Of a stretch of 64,000 nucleotides of DNA, positions 35,116 through 43,520 are shown one piece after another; positions within the stretch are counted from its first letter, which is position 1, and the number at the start of each line of letters is the position of its first letter. The DNA is from CAVQXR01 sp963717955 (GTDB taxonomy: Bacteria; Actinomycetota; Thermoleophilia; Gaiellales; Gaiellaceae): positions 62,001-126,000 of the forward strand of contig CAVQXR010000002.1 in assembly GCA_963717955.1 (NCBI GenBank), given 5' to 3'. The notes under the pieces were generated by a model. It had not been told where the DNA came from. It was given only the letters and a program-made list of their open reading frames with translations, and searched no databases. The position numbers and the translations under genes were made by a program.

Positions 35116-35331
35116 TCAGCCGGTGAAGCTGATCAGAATCGAGGCGGCCGGCACTTCCGTCTCGTGGGCGCGATGAATGGGGCCGGCGAGCACCACCCCT
35201 GGCGCAACGCCGGCCGCGCGCAGCCGTCGACCGACCCGGCGCGCCTGATCGCGCCCGCTGCCGGTGAGCGCGCGCAGCTCGTCGGGATCACCCTGCGCGG
35301 CCTCGGCGTGGCGGACGGGATAGAGCTGCAT
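35116..35331 (-). pseudogene. Truncated SixA-like phosphohistidine phosphatase
   Basis: A 71-residue reading frame beginning MQLYPVRHAEAAQGD, the RHG catalytic strand of SixA-type phosphohistidine phosphatases, with LTGSGRDQARRVGRRLRAAG and LAGPIHRAHET following. Full members have ~150-160 residues and a second histidine in the C-terminal half; here the frame stops shortly after HRAHET, so most of the C-terminal half is gone. It ends three bases before the ABC ATPase start. It is probably non-functional, or a minimal fragment used as a leader for the exporter operon. Confidence 0.6.
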
Positions 35332-35447
35332 CCGTGGGGGAGGATAGCGCCGGAAGGCTCGCAAATCCGGGGGTTCGGCTACGATCGACCGTCCGGAGCG
35401 CATGCCCGAGGGCGCGCTCACCCCGTCTCGACCCAGGAGCCGTGCCG

Positions 35448-36212
35448 ATGCTTCTCACCCGTCTCGGGATCCCCTGGCTCTGGGGTGGCGACGTGGAGAA
35501 GGGCTGGGTGTTCATGCGCTACAACGTCGTGCCGATCACGGCGATGATCATGGCGCCGCGCTCGTGGGCGTACGGCACCGACCGCATTCCTGCGACCGGA
35601 GGCGCCGTCCTCGCCGCGAACCACCTGTCGGCGATCGATCCGCCGCTGGTCGGCTCCTACTCCCGGCGGGCGTTGTGGTACATGATGAAGGCCGAGCTGC
35701 TCGACATCCCGATCGCCGGCGAGGCGTTTACATGGACGGGCGCGTTCCCGATCCGGCGTGGTGAAGGCGACCGGGAGGGGATGCGCAGGGCGCGGGAGCT
35801 CGTCCGGGAGGGGCACGTTGTCGGCGTGTTCGTCGAAGGGACACGCCAGCGGTTCGGGTATCCGGGCGACGAGATCCACGCCGGGGCGCTGATGATCGCG
35901 ATGAACGAGCACGTGCCCGTGATCCCGTGTGGCGTCGAGTCGTTCGGATGGTCGAGACGAAACCGCCGAGCCTGCGCGGTCGTATACGGCGAGCCGATGA
36001 GCTTCGACGCCCTCCCCCAGAACGGCCGGGGCTACCGAGAGGCGGCCACGGCCGTCTCGCTCGAGATCCGGCGCCTGTGGCGTCAGGCGGCCGAGGCCGT
36101 CGTGGCCGGATTCCCCGAGACGCTGCCGGACGGGTCGCGCAGGTTCAGCTGGCCGCGCCGCCGCGATTTCATCAAGGCCGGAACGCCGCGGCGCATGAGC
36201 GGCCTCGTCTGA
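35448..36212 (+). CDS. 1-acylglycerol-3-phosphate O-acyltransferase (PlsC family)
   Basis: A 254-residue PlsC-type acyltransferase. The catalytic NHLSAID (HxxxxD) lies near residue 62, FPIRRGEGDR and VFVEGTRQRFG (the EGTR acceptor motif) follow, and IPCGVES is the fourth block. It adds an acyl chain from acyl-ACP or acyl-CoA to lysophosphatidic acid at the membrane. AGGAG lies eight bases before the ATG. Confidence 0.9.
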   Translation: MLLTRLGIPWLWGGDVEKGWVFMRYNVVPITAMIMAPRSWAYGTDRIPATGGAVLAANHLSAIDPPLVGSYSRRALWYMMKAELLDIPIAGEAFTWTGAFPIRRGEGDREGMRRARELVREGHVVGVFVEGTRQRFGYPGDEIHAGALMIAMNEHVPVIPCGVESFGWSRRNRRACAVVYGEPMSFDALPQNGRGYREAATAVSLEIRRLWRQAAEAVVAGFPETLPDGSRRFSWPRRRDFIKAGTPRRMSGLV

Positions 36213-36227
36213 CCGAGGCCGTCGCGC

Positions 36228-37088
36228 ATGCCCCACAGCTTCCGCTACGTGATCTGCGACGTCTTCACGGACGTCCCCCTCGCCGGCAACCAGCTCTGCG
36301 TCTTCACCGACGCGCGGGAGATCCCCGAGGAGCTGCTCCAGCCGATCGCGCGCGAGATCAACTTCTCGGAGACGGTCTTCGTCTATCCCACGTCGAGCGA
36401 CGCGCACGCGCGGATCAGGATCTTCACCCCATCGAGCGAGCTGCCGTTCGCCGGGCATCCGATCCTCGGCACCGCGTTCGTTCTGGCCGGGCCGATGCAG
36501 CTGCGCGAGATCCGCCTCGACACGGGGATGGGCATCGTCCCGGTTGCGCTCGAGCGGGAGGGTAGCCGGATCGTGTTCGGGCGGATGAGCCAGCCCGTCC
36601 CGGAGGTGACGCCCTACGGGCACGTGGACGAGCTGCTCGTCGCGCTCGGGGTCGACGGGTCCGACCTGCCTGTCGAGGCGTACGACAACGGCGTGCCGCA
36701 CGTGTACGTGGCGCTCCGGGACGCGGCCAGCGTCGCGACGCTGCGGCCCGACCTCGGCGCTCTCGATCAACTCGCGCGGGCCGACGCACCGATCGTCGGC
36801 TTCAACTGCTTCGCCGGCGGCGGCGGGCGCTGGAAGACCCGGATGTTCGCGCCGGCCGACGGGGTCCCGGAGGATCCTGCGACCGGGTCGGCAGCAGGCC
36901 CTCTCGCGTTGCACCTCGCCCGTCATGGACGGATCGGCTTCGGCGAGGAGATCGAGATCTCGCAGGGCGTCGAGATCGGGCGCCCGAGCACCCTCTACGC
37001 GCGGGTCGAGGGATCGGCCGAGCGGATCGAGCGGGTCGAGGTCGGCGGGTGCGCCGTCATCGTCGCGCGCGGCGAGCTCCGGCTCTAG
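36228..37088 (+). CDS. PhzF-family isomerase/epimerase
   Basis: A 286-residue PhzF-like protein (diaminopimelate-epimerase fold). The catalytic glutamate is in INFSETVFV (~residue 47), FAGHPILGTAFVL is the first glycine loop, and EDPATGSAAGPLALHL is the second substrate-binding loop. It starts 15 bases after the acyltransferase and is probably in the same transcript. Reactions of most PhzF relatives outside phenazine synthesis are unknown. Confidence 0.9.
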   Translation: MPHSFRYVICDVFTDVPLAGNQLCVFTDAREIPEELLQPIAREINFSETVFVYPTSSDAHARIRIFTPSSELPFAGHPILGTAFVLAGPMQLREIRLDTGMGIVPVALEREGSRIVFGRMSQPVPEVTPYGHVDELLVALGVDGSDLPVEAYDNGVPHVYVALRDAASVATLRPDLGALDQLARADAPIVGFNCFAGGGGRWKTRMFAPADGVPEDPATGSAAGPLALHLARHGRIGFGEEIEISQGVEIGRPSTLYARVEGSAERIERVEVGGCAVIVARGELRL

Positions 37089-37175
37089 GTGGAATCCGTC
37101 ATCGAGGGTGCGCCCACCTCCCTGCGCAACCCCTTCCGGACCGTGCCCGGCCGGAGATGTGGCGCGGTGGAGACG

Positions 37176-37270
37176 ATGTGGGCGATCCGTAGGCCCTCGC
37201 CGGAGCCGGGGCTGGCGCTCGAGGAGGTGCCTGTCCCGGACGGCACGGGTTCGCGTTCAGTTCTCCGCCC
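37176..37270 (+). pseudogene. N-terminal remnant of a zinc-dependent alcohol/threonine dehydrogenase
   Basis: The frame from ATG 37176 reads MWAIRRPSPEPGLALEEVPV then PDG before losing similarity. This opening (MxAxxKxxPxPGLxLxEVPVP) is typical of L-threonine 3-dehydrogenase and related MDR enzymes; the rest of the ~340-residue gene is absent. Confidence 0.45.
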
Positions 37271-37420
37271 CGCTCGCCCCGAGCACCTCGACCGGGCGTC
37301 CGCACGCGTCCGTCGAGGTCGGACGCGAGCTCGGCATTCCTGGCGTAGGGAAGGCGGCGCTCCGCTCGTAGCGCCATCGGGCGCGGCCACCGATTCGGCG
37401 CCCCCGCGGGTTGAGCGGGC

Positions 37421-37444
37421 GGGGCCACCCCTCGCCTCCTCCCG
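37421..37444. repeat. GC-rich intergenic element, copy 2
   Basis: GGGGCCACCCC-T-CGCCTCCTCCCG, one mismatch in 24 to the copy at 23946-23969, again directly after a GC-rich stem (CCCGC...GCGGG). Confidence 0.5.
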
Positions 37445-37585
37445 AGTTCAATCGTAGTGCGAGAGGACGCGCGTGTGTGTCGCCGCTCGTGTCGAGATGT
37501 GCGCAGAAGTGTGACGATCCGCGGGTGCAACGGATGGGCCTGTGTGGCGGCAGCGCGACCCACCCCGGCGGGCCTCGCTCTCGAA

Positions 37586-38002
37586 TCACGACCAGGCGAC
37601 GGCGCGGATCTCCGGAAGCTCGACCGTGAGCGCCCGCCAGAAGCGGCCGCCGTCCATGGACAGGAAGAGCCGGTTCCTCGCGGCGTACACGAGCCGGTCA
37701 GGCGTGCCCCCGAACGCGATGCCCCTGCCGCCGCCCAGCCCGCCGCCCGCCTCGCTCCAGGTCTCGCCGCCGTCACGGGAGACGAGGAGCGGAGGCCGGC
37801 GGTCGAGGAGCAGCACGACTGTCGAGCCGCAGGCATCGAGGTCGACCACGTGGCTGAGCGCAAACGACGGGACGAGGTCGCCCGGTCGCTCACGGGGCGG
37901 GAGCTCAGCACCCGGCGAGATCTCGGCCACCTCGGCGTCGCCGTCCACGAGCTCGACCCGGAACACCCCGTCTTCGCACTGCACGAGAATCGTGTCGCTC
38001 AC
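37586..38002 (-). CDS. Small BNR/Asp-box repeat protein
   Basis: A 138-residue protein with two Asp-box (BNR) repeats, SRDGGETW and SMDGGRFW, each followed by the usual strand (LLVSRDGG, LFLSMDGG). These boxes mark beta-propeller blades in sialidases and photosystem assembly factors, but two blades alone cannot close a propeller, so this may be a fragment of a larger ancestor or act as an oligomer. No signal peptide. GTG start with GGGAGG seven bases upstream. Confidence 0.7.
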   Translation of the reverse strand: MSDTILVQCEDGVFRVELVDGDAEVAEISPGAELPPRERPGDLVPSFALSHVVDLDACGSTVVLLLDRRPPLLVSRDGGETWSEAGGGLGGGRGIAFGGTPDRLVYAARNRLFLSMDGGRFWRALTVELPEIRAVAWS

Positions 38003-38314
38003 ACGTCGCCTCCCTCGGGCCGGGCGCCTCCGGACCTGCGGGCAGCCTGCTCCGGCGCAACGATCCCTTCCAGCCGGGCCGAGCCTAGCGTGCCCTCAGG
38101 GGGAAAGCACGGCAACGGGCTCGTTGCCCATCCACTCGAGCAGGTTCATCGCGCTGATCCTCGCATTCGGAGCGAGCCGATCGCCGTCGATTCCTCGCGC
38201 ACTGCTGCAGGCCCGGCGGCAGTGGAGCTCACCGCCTGCGTCGAACCGCCGCGCGGCCCTCCGCGACTGCGGACGCGGTTTGAGCCGGAGCGGACGGCCT
38301 GTGATACTCGCGGC
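38003..38314. other. Intergenic region without recognised gene
   Basis: About 310 bases between the divergent BNR and GAF genes. It must hold both promoters (GATACT six bases before the GAF start). No other feature was recognised. Confidence 0.5.
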
Positions 38315-38740
38315 GTGACCGTACAGGAGGTCGTGAACGCACTCCACGAGGCGGTCGGGGCGAGCCGGACGACCGTTCGTGTCGACACCCCGGGCCAGGT
38401 ATTCCCGGTCGCGGCGGAATGCGTGTCGCCCGGCGTGGCGCCGATCCGCGGCGAGAGCTCGATCGACCTTCGCGAGGCGAAGACCTTCCGGTTCCTCGAG
38501 CGGGAGCTGAGGCCGTTGATCCAGAACGACCTCGCCCGCGATCGGCTCGCGCCGCCACCGGAGCTCATCCGCCGGTACGGGGTGAAGGCGCAGATGCTCG
38601 CCCCGGTCGTCAGGGACGGGCGCATGGCCGCCTTCGTGTCGGTGCACTACGTGCCCTCGGCCCGCCGGTGGAGCCCGCGGGACGTCGCGCTGCTCGAGGA
38701 CGCGGCGCGCGCGGTCGGGGAGCTCCTCCCGGTCTCATGA
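38315..38740 (+). CDS. GAF-domain protein
   Basis: A 141-residue single-domain protein with a GAF-like fold: helix VQEVVNALHEAVGASRTTVR, central strand and long loop, then GVKAQMLAPVVRDGRMAAFV, the strand pair usually seen in GAF domains, and a final helix (PRDVALLEDAARAVGELL). It may bind a small ligand or act in signalling; no output domain is attached. Start GTG with GATACT six bases upstream. Confidence 0.7.
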   Translation: MTVQEVVNALHEAVGASRTTVRVDTPGQVFPVAAECVSPGVAPIRGESSIDLREAKTFRFLERELRPLIQNDLARDRLAPPPELIRRYGVKAQMLAPVVRDGRMAAFVSVHYVPSARRWSPRDVALLEDAARAVGELLPVS

Positions 38741-38900
38741 CCACGGCCCGGCCTCCGGCGAATCACGTTCTGCATCTGAGCCGCGTCGAGCGGAGGCTGT
38801 CGCCGCTCGGATGCTCGATCTTCACCAGGTCCGCGCCGTGGTCGCCGGAACTCCGGGCAGCCGGCGTGGTATAGAGGCCGGCTGGGCCTAGAATCGCGAC

Positions 38901-39779
38901 GTGTTCGACGGGTTCCGGCAGGAGCGGATCGCGACGGAAGGTGCGGAGATCAACGTCCGCATCGGCGGCAAGGGGCCGCCGGTGCTGCTGCTCCACGGTT
39001 TCCCCCAGACGCATGCGATGTGGCACGCCGTCGCGCCCCGACTCGCCCGCGGCTTCACGGTCGTGTGCCCCGATCTGCGCGGCTATGGGGACAGCTCGAA
39101 TCCTCCCGGAGGCGACGACCATCGCGGCTATTCGAAACGGGCGATGGCCAACGACCAGGTGGAGGTGATGGCGACGCTCGGCTTCGACCGTTTCGCCGTC
39201 GTCGGGCACGACCGGGGCGCCCGCGTCGCGCACCGCCTGGCGCTCGACCACGAAGGGCGTGTCCGCCGTCTCGCGCTGCTCGACATCGTCCCGACCCACG
39301 AAATGTTCCGGGCAGCCGACCAGCGTATCGCGACCGCATACTTCCACTGGTTCTTCCTGATCCAGCCGGACGGGCTCCCCGAGCGGATGATCGGGCTCGA
39401 CCCGGATTACTTCCTGCGGGAGTGCCTGCGCCGGTGGAGCGCCGGCCGCGACGACTTCTTCTCCAGGGAGGCGGTGGCAGAGTACATCCGCTGCTTCCGC
39501 GACCCCGGCAACGTGCATTCCGCCTGCGAGGACTACCGGGCGGGCGCGTCGATCGACCTGCTCCACGACGAGGCCGATCTCGCGCGGGTCAGCGACAGCT
39601 CGCTGCTCGTGGCCTGGGGCGCGGACGGGAGGCTCGCCGCCCTCTTCGACGTCGAAGCCCTGTGGCGCGTGCGGTTCTCGAACGTGCGCGCCCGGCCGCT
39701 GCCGTGCGGGCACTTCCTCGCGGAGGAGCTTCCCGACGAGACCGCTGCCGAGCTACTGGCGTTCCTGGACGAGGCGTGA
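38901..39779 (+). CDS. Fluoroacetate/haloacetate dehalogenase-like alpha/beta hydrolase
   Basis: A 292-residue alpha/beta hydrolase that matches fluoroacetate dehalogenases. The nucleophile is Asp (GHDRGAR, D104), the two Arg that hold the carboxylate are R105 and R108, the acid is D128 in LLDIVPT, the general base lies in CGHFL, and the halide pocket residues His149-Trp150 (YFHWFFL) and Tyr in CEDYRAG are all present. HGFPQTHAMWHAV and DLRGYGDSS also fit. It would hydrolyse C-F or C-Cl bonds of short haloacids; other ester or epoxide substrates cannot be excluded. GTG start, TAGAAT six bases upstream, leaderless. First of a three-gene operon with GTGA/ATGA overlaps. Confidence 0.85.
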   Translation: MFDGFRQERIATEGAEINVRIGGKGPPVLLLHGFPQTHAMWHAVAPRLARGFTVVCPDLRGYGDSSNPPGGDDHRGYSKRAMANDQVEVMATLGFDRFAVVGHDRGARVAHRLALDHEGRVRRLALLDIVPTHEMFRAADQRIATAYFHWFFLIQPDGLPERMIGLDPDYFLRECLRRWSAGRDDFFSREAVAEYIRCFRDPGNVHSACEDYRAGASIDLLHDEADLARVSDSSLLVAWGADGRLAALFDVEALWRVRFSNVRARPLPCGHFLAEELPDETAAELLAFLDEA

Positions 39780-40564
39780 CGGGCGGCGAGATCGTCGCTG
39801 GGCGCAGCGGGCCGGTCGGCGTGCTGACGTTCAGCCACCCTGAGCGGCGAAACGCGCTCACCCAGGCGATGTTCGATGCGCTTCCCGGCGCGCTCGCCGG
39901 GCTAGCGGGCGATCCCGACGTGCGGGCGATCGTCGTGCGAGGCGAGGGTCGCGAGGCGTTCTCGGCGGGTGCCGATGTCACCGAGTTCCCCGACGTGCGG
40001 GGCACGCCGGAAGCCGCCAAGCACCACAGCCGCAGCGTCGACGCCGCCGTCCGCGCGATCGCCGACACGCGCAAGCCGACGATCGCGTTGCTCCACGGCG
40101 CTTGCATCGGAGGCTCCGGCGGGCTTGCCGCGGCGTGTGCGCTGCGTTTCGCCGACGACCGGCTCCGCTTCGCGATCCCGGCCGCCAGGCTCGGGGTCGT
40201 GTATGAGGTCGAGCCGATCAGGGCACTCGTTTCGGTCGTCGGCCCAAGCGTCGCCTACGACATCCTCGTCTCGGGTCGTGTCGTCGATGCGGCCGAGGCG
40301 ATGCAGCTCCGGCTGGTCAACGCCGTGTTGCCGCCCGAGAGCCTGGAGGCGCACACCTTCGACTATGCCGAGCGGCTCGCCGCCAACGCGCCGCTCTCGA
40401 TGGAGGGAGCCTGGGTGGCGATCCGCGCCACGCAGGAGTGTGACGGCAGCCCCTGGTGGGACGAGCTCGACGCGCTCAAGGAGCGAGCGGCGGCGAGCCG
40501 GGACTTCGCCGAAGGCATGGCCGCCTTCCTCGAGAAGCGCGAGCCGCGCTTTCGCGGCGAATGA
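39776..40564 (+). CDS. Enoyl-CoA hydratase/isomerase family protein
   Basis: A 262-residue crotonase-fold protein. FSAGADVTEF (first oxyanion-hole segment) and LLHGACIGGSGGLAAACALR (second) match the family; the LGVVYEVEP region replaces the usual E/E pair with Val-Tyr-Glu, so it may not be a classic hydratase. It starts with GTG overlapping the hydrolase stop (GTGA), so the two are coupled. Confidence 0.85.
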   Translation: MTGGEIVAGRSGPVGVLTFSHPERRNALTQAMFDALPGALAGLAGDPDVRAIVVRGEGREAFSAGADVTEFPDVRGTPEAAKHHSRSVDAAVRAIADTRKPTIALLHGACIGGSGGLAAACALRFADDRLRFAIPAARLGVVYEVEPIRALVSVVGPSVAYDILVSGRVVDAAEAMQLRLVNAVLPPESLEAHTFDYAERLAANAPLSMEGAWVAIRATQECDGSPWWDELDALKERAAASRDFAEGMAAFLEKREPRFRGE

Positions 40565-41742
40565 CGCCCCCCGGGACCGTGCGCGGCCGCACACCGCCCG
40601 GACCGTCGACCGTCGTCGGTATCTCGCTCGCGGCGCTCGCGGCCGGAACGTTCGCCACGGTCGGGATCGGCACGCTCGCACCGGAGCTGCAGGCCGACCT
40701 CGACTTCTCCCGGGCGGAGATCGGCGTCCTCACCGCCCTGAACGCGGCGGGCGCCGCGATCGTGTCACGTCGGGCGGGGCGGCTGACCGACGCAGTCGAC
40801 CCGGCGCGCGTCCTCTCGCTCTCGCTCGCCCTCTTCGCGGCGATGGTCGCCGTCTGGGCGGTGGCACCGAACGGGGCGCTGTTCATGGCGGCGGTGCTGG
40901 TGGCGGGGCTCGCCTACGGGGGCATTGGCCCGCCCACGAACGTCGTGATCGCCGGCAGGCTCGTCTCGCGTCTCGGGCTGTTCATGTCGATCAAGCAGAC
41001 CGGGGTGCCGATCGGAGGCTTCCTGGCGGGGCTCGTGCTGCCCGCGATCGCGATCGCTGCCGGCTGGCGGGTCGCGTTCGGCGTGGCGGCGGCCGTGGCT
41101 CTCGCGATCGCACTCTGGGCGCTCAGGCTCCGCGGGGCGGCGGTCTTGCGTGGACATGGGGACGCCCGCGGCGCCGGGCCCGGCCTCCGCGAGCGGCTCG
41201 GGATCGGCGCCTACGGAGCGCTGATGGCGGGCACCCAGTGGGTCTTCCTCACCTACCTCGTCCTCTACCTGACGGACGCCGAGCGCTTCGACCTCCACCT
41301 CGCCGGGGTGGCGCTCGCGCTCGCCACTGCGGCGAGCGTGGCCGGCCGTCTCTTCTGGGGCTGGCTGTCCGACCGGCGGGAGCGCCGTGTGGCCGTCCTC
41401 GTCACGGCCGCTGCCGTCGCGGCGGCGATGCTCGTCCTGCTGGCCGCAGGCGTCGGAGGGCCGGCAATCTGGCCGATCTCCGTGGTGACCGGCGCCGCGC
41501 TCGTGGGCTGGAACGGCGTCTTCCACGCGCTGGTCGCCGACCGCGCGGGGCCCGGCAGCCTCGGCCGGCTTTCCGGGGAGACGATGACCTTCGTCTTCGG
41601 CGGCGCGGTCGTCCTCCCGCCCTTGCTCGGCCTCGTCTCGCAGCGCGCCGACTCCTGGACGCCCCTCTGGGGGCTCGCGGCCGGCCTGGCGCTGCTCGCA
41701 GCGCTCGTGCTGCTCGCCGGCCTCCGGCCGGATCGACCCTGA
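40561..41742 (+). CDS. MFS transporter
   Basis: A 393-residue major-facilitator permease with twelve helices. The loop 2-3 motif is SRRAGRLTDAVDPARVL and a family-typical MSIKQTGVPIGGF lies in helix 5, as in sugar/carboxylate-type MFS proteins. The ATG overlaps the hydratase stop (ATGA). Being with a haloacid dehalogenase and an enoyl-CoA hydratase, it could import the organic acid substrate, which is inference. Confidence 0.88.
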   Translation: MTPPGTVRGRTPPGPSTVVGISLAALAAGTFATVGIGTLAPELQADLDFSRAEIGVLTALNAAGAAIVSRRAGRLTDAVDPARVLSLSLALFAAMVAVWAVAPNGALFMAAVLVAGLAYGGIGPPTNVVIAGRLVSRLGLFMSIKQTGVPIGGFLAGLVLPAIAIAAGWRVAFGVAAAVALAIALWALRLRGAAVLRGHGDARGAGPGLRERLGIGAYGALMAGTQWVFLTYLVLYLTDAERFDLHLAGVALALATAASVAGRLFWGWLSDRRERRVAVLVTAAAVAAAMLVLLAAGVGGPAIWPISVVTGAALVGWNGVFHALVADRAGPGSLGRLSGETMTFVFGGAVVLPPLLGLVSQRADSWTPLWGLAAGLALLAALVLLAGLRPDRP

Positions 41743-41776
41743 CCGGGTGGGGGAGCTGGATGTCCGGCTGAGACCG

Positions 41777-41825
41777 CCCGGCTTCGCCGGGCTCCTGCGC
41801 GGGTCGCGGCCGGCCGAGCCGGCCG
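41777..41825. terminator. Two strong hairpins between convergent genes
   Basis: CCCGGC-TTC-GCCGGG (41777-41791) and CGGCCGGC-CGA-GCCGGCCG (41807-41825) are perfect 6- and 8-bp stems between the MFS gene and the convergent hydrolase. No T-tract; likely a bidirectional terminator block. Confidence 0.6.
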
Positions 41826-41868
41826 CTCAGCCGCGGGGCCGCGCAGCCGCGGGGCCGCTCAGCCGCGG
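41821..41868. repeat. Three tandem 16-base repeats
   Basis: Unit GGCCGCTCAGCCGCGG occurs three times in a row (middle copy with one T to G change). The hydrolase stop codon lies in the third copy, so copy number affects only the 3' flank. The same GCTCAGCCGCGG string is found at the 3' end of the amine-dehydrogenase-like gene near 15385. Confidence 0.7.
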
Positions 41869-42697
41869 GGGCCCTGCTCGAGCATCCCGTGGAAGAACGC
41901 GGTGACGACCTCGACGGCCTCGTCGGGTGCCTCGAGCAGGTCGGCGTGGCCGATCGTCGGGAATTCGTGCAGGCGGGCCCACTCGGGAACCGCGCTCGAC
42001 GATCTGCTCGCCGAGAAGCCCGGAGGGCGCGAGGCGCGGCGGGGTCATGATGTCGCGCGTGCCGTTCGTGAACAGGATCGGCCGCCGGATCGTGCGCGCG
42101 AGCGGCTCGAGGTCCATCTTCTCCATCGCGAGGCATGCGTGGCGCACGGTGTAGGGCGAGTTCTTGCGGATGACCGAGCGCACCATCTCGAAGATGTCCG
42201 GGGTTGCTCCTCGATGAAGTCGGCGACGACGGCCTGGATCGTGACGCAGGTCGGAGAAGTCGTCGAGCGGCAGCGCCTCCGACATGATGCGCCAGTTGCG
42301 GAACATCGTCCGCCGGTAGACGTCGCAGCGGGCCATCCCGCAGTCGGCGCAGGCGGCGATCGTCTCGTCCGGGTACTTCGCGGTGAACGCGATCGCGACC
42401 ATGCCGCCCATCGAGGTGCCGTGGACAAGCGCCTTCTCGATCCCGAGCGCGTCGAGCAGGCCGGCACCCTCGTCGGCCCAGCCCTCGACCGAGTAGTCCT
42501 CGATCGGGCAGTCGGAGCGCCCGTAGCCCGAGGCGTCGTAGCGAGAGCAGCCGGAAGTTCTCGCGGAAGCCGTCGTTGACCATCGCGAAGTTCTGCCGCC
42601 CGAACAGCGAGCCGCCGAACTGGAGGATCAGCGGCCTGTCCTCGGGGCCTGTGAACTCGTAGTAGAGGCGCAGATCGTTGACGGTCACGTACGGCAT
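41859..42697 (-). pseudogene. Alpha/beta hydrolase with four frame breaks
   Basis: Protein similarity runs through an ~280-residue alpha/beta hydrolase but in changing frames. It starts MPYVTVNDLRLYYEFTG (GGAGAGAG before ATG) and breaks near 42541 (extra base in TCGCTACGAC). It then reads through the nucleophile elbow HGTSMGGMVAIAF, breaks near 42245 and again near 42205 (restoring frame), and breaks once more near 41998. The last part reads RLHEFPTIGHADLLEAPDEA, with the catalytic His. All conserved blocks survive, so sequencing indels are as likely as true decay. The SDR gene ends 13 bases upstream. Confidence 0.7.
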
Positions 42698-42710
42698 CGC
42701 TCTCTCCTTC

Positions 42711-43451
42711 TCATCCGGAAGTCTGGGCGCCGTCGATGGGCAGGACGGCACCGGTCAGGTACTCGGGCCCCTCGAGGAGGAGCCACGCTACGAACGATGC
42801 GATCTCCTCGGGCCGGCCGAGTCGGCCGACCGGGACCGTCGCCTCGAGGAGCTCCTGCTGTCGCACACGATCGCCGGGAGCCATCGCCTCGCCGACCTCC
42901 CAGATCATCGACGTGTCCATCGGCCCGGGGCAGAGACAGTTCACGCGGACCCCCTTGCCCGCGAGCTCGAGCGCGACGGTCCGCGTGAGCCCGACCACGG
43001 CGTGCTTCGAGCCGACGTAGCCGGTGAGGTTCGGCCATCCCATCATGCCGCCCGTCGAGGCGGTGTTGAGGATCGCTCCGCCGCCAGACGCGATCAGCGC
43101 AGGCACGGCGTGCTTCATTCCGAGGAAGACGCTGCGGGCATTGATCCGGAAGACGCGCTCGAACTCGTCGTCCGGGTAGTCCGTGACAGGGGCGATCGGC
43201 CCCAGGGTCGCCGCGTTGTTGAAGATCCCGTCGAGGCGACCGAACCCGCCGACCGCGGTGTCCACCATGGCCTTCACCGCTGCGCTGTCGGTGACATCGG
43301 CGACGTGCACGACGACCCGGTCGCCCGCGAGCGGCGCGAGCCCTGCGGCGTCGAGGTCGACGGCCAGCACGCCCGCGCCGGCTGCAGCGAGAGCCTCCAC
43401 GGTCCTCGAGCCGAGGCCCCCGGCGGCTCCGGTGAGGATGATCGCCTTCAC
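42711..43451 (-). CDS. Short-chain dehydrogenase/reductase
   Basis: A 246-residue classical SDR: cofactor motif TGAAGGLG at 7-14, NNAATLGP, catalytic Ser in NTASTGG, YVGSK (Tyr/Lys), and PGPMDT. It lies just upstream of the hydrolase and probably forms an operon with it. Substrate unknown. It is divergent from the cyclase-family gene, 69 bases away. Confidence 0.9.
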   Translation of the reverse strand: MKAIILTGAAGGLGSRTVEALAAAGAGVLAVDLDAAGLAPLAGDRVVVHVADVTDSAAVKAMVDTAVGGFGRLDGIFNNAATLGPIAPVTDYPDDEFERVFRINARSVFLGMKHAVPALIASGGGAILNTASTGGMMGWPNLTGYVGSKHAVVGLTRTVALELAGKGVRVNCLCPGPMDTSMIWEVGEAMAPGDRVRQQELLEATVPVGRLGRPEEIASFVAWLLLEGPEYLTGAVLPIDGAQTSG

Positions 43452-43520
43452 CGCGGGGCAACACTACCGCGCCGGTCTCGAACCTGGGAGACTCCGCGAG
43501 GGCCGACGAAGGAGGAGACC

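Larger units (their letters stand above)
37089..37585. other. Gene-poor interval with fragments
   Basis: No full gene was found in about 500 bases. It holds a short plus-strand fragment resembling the first ~25 residues of a zinc alcohol/threonine dehydrogenase and the second copy of the 24-base GC-rich element. Coding-like frames on both strands lack homology that I recognise. Confidence 0.5.

Noticed and set aside
38096..38647. Minus-strand frame ending MNLLEWMGNEPVAVLSP
   Set aside because: Antisense to the GAF gene for most of its length and no family similarity; the short tail outside the gene is not enough.
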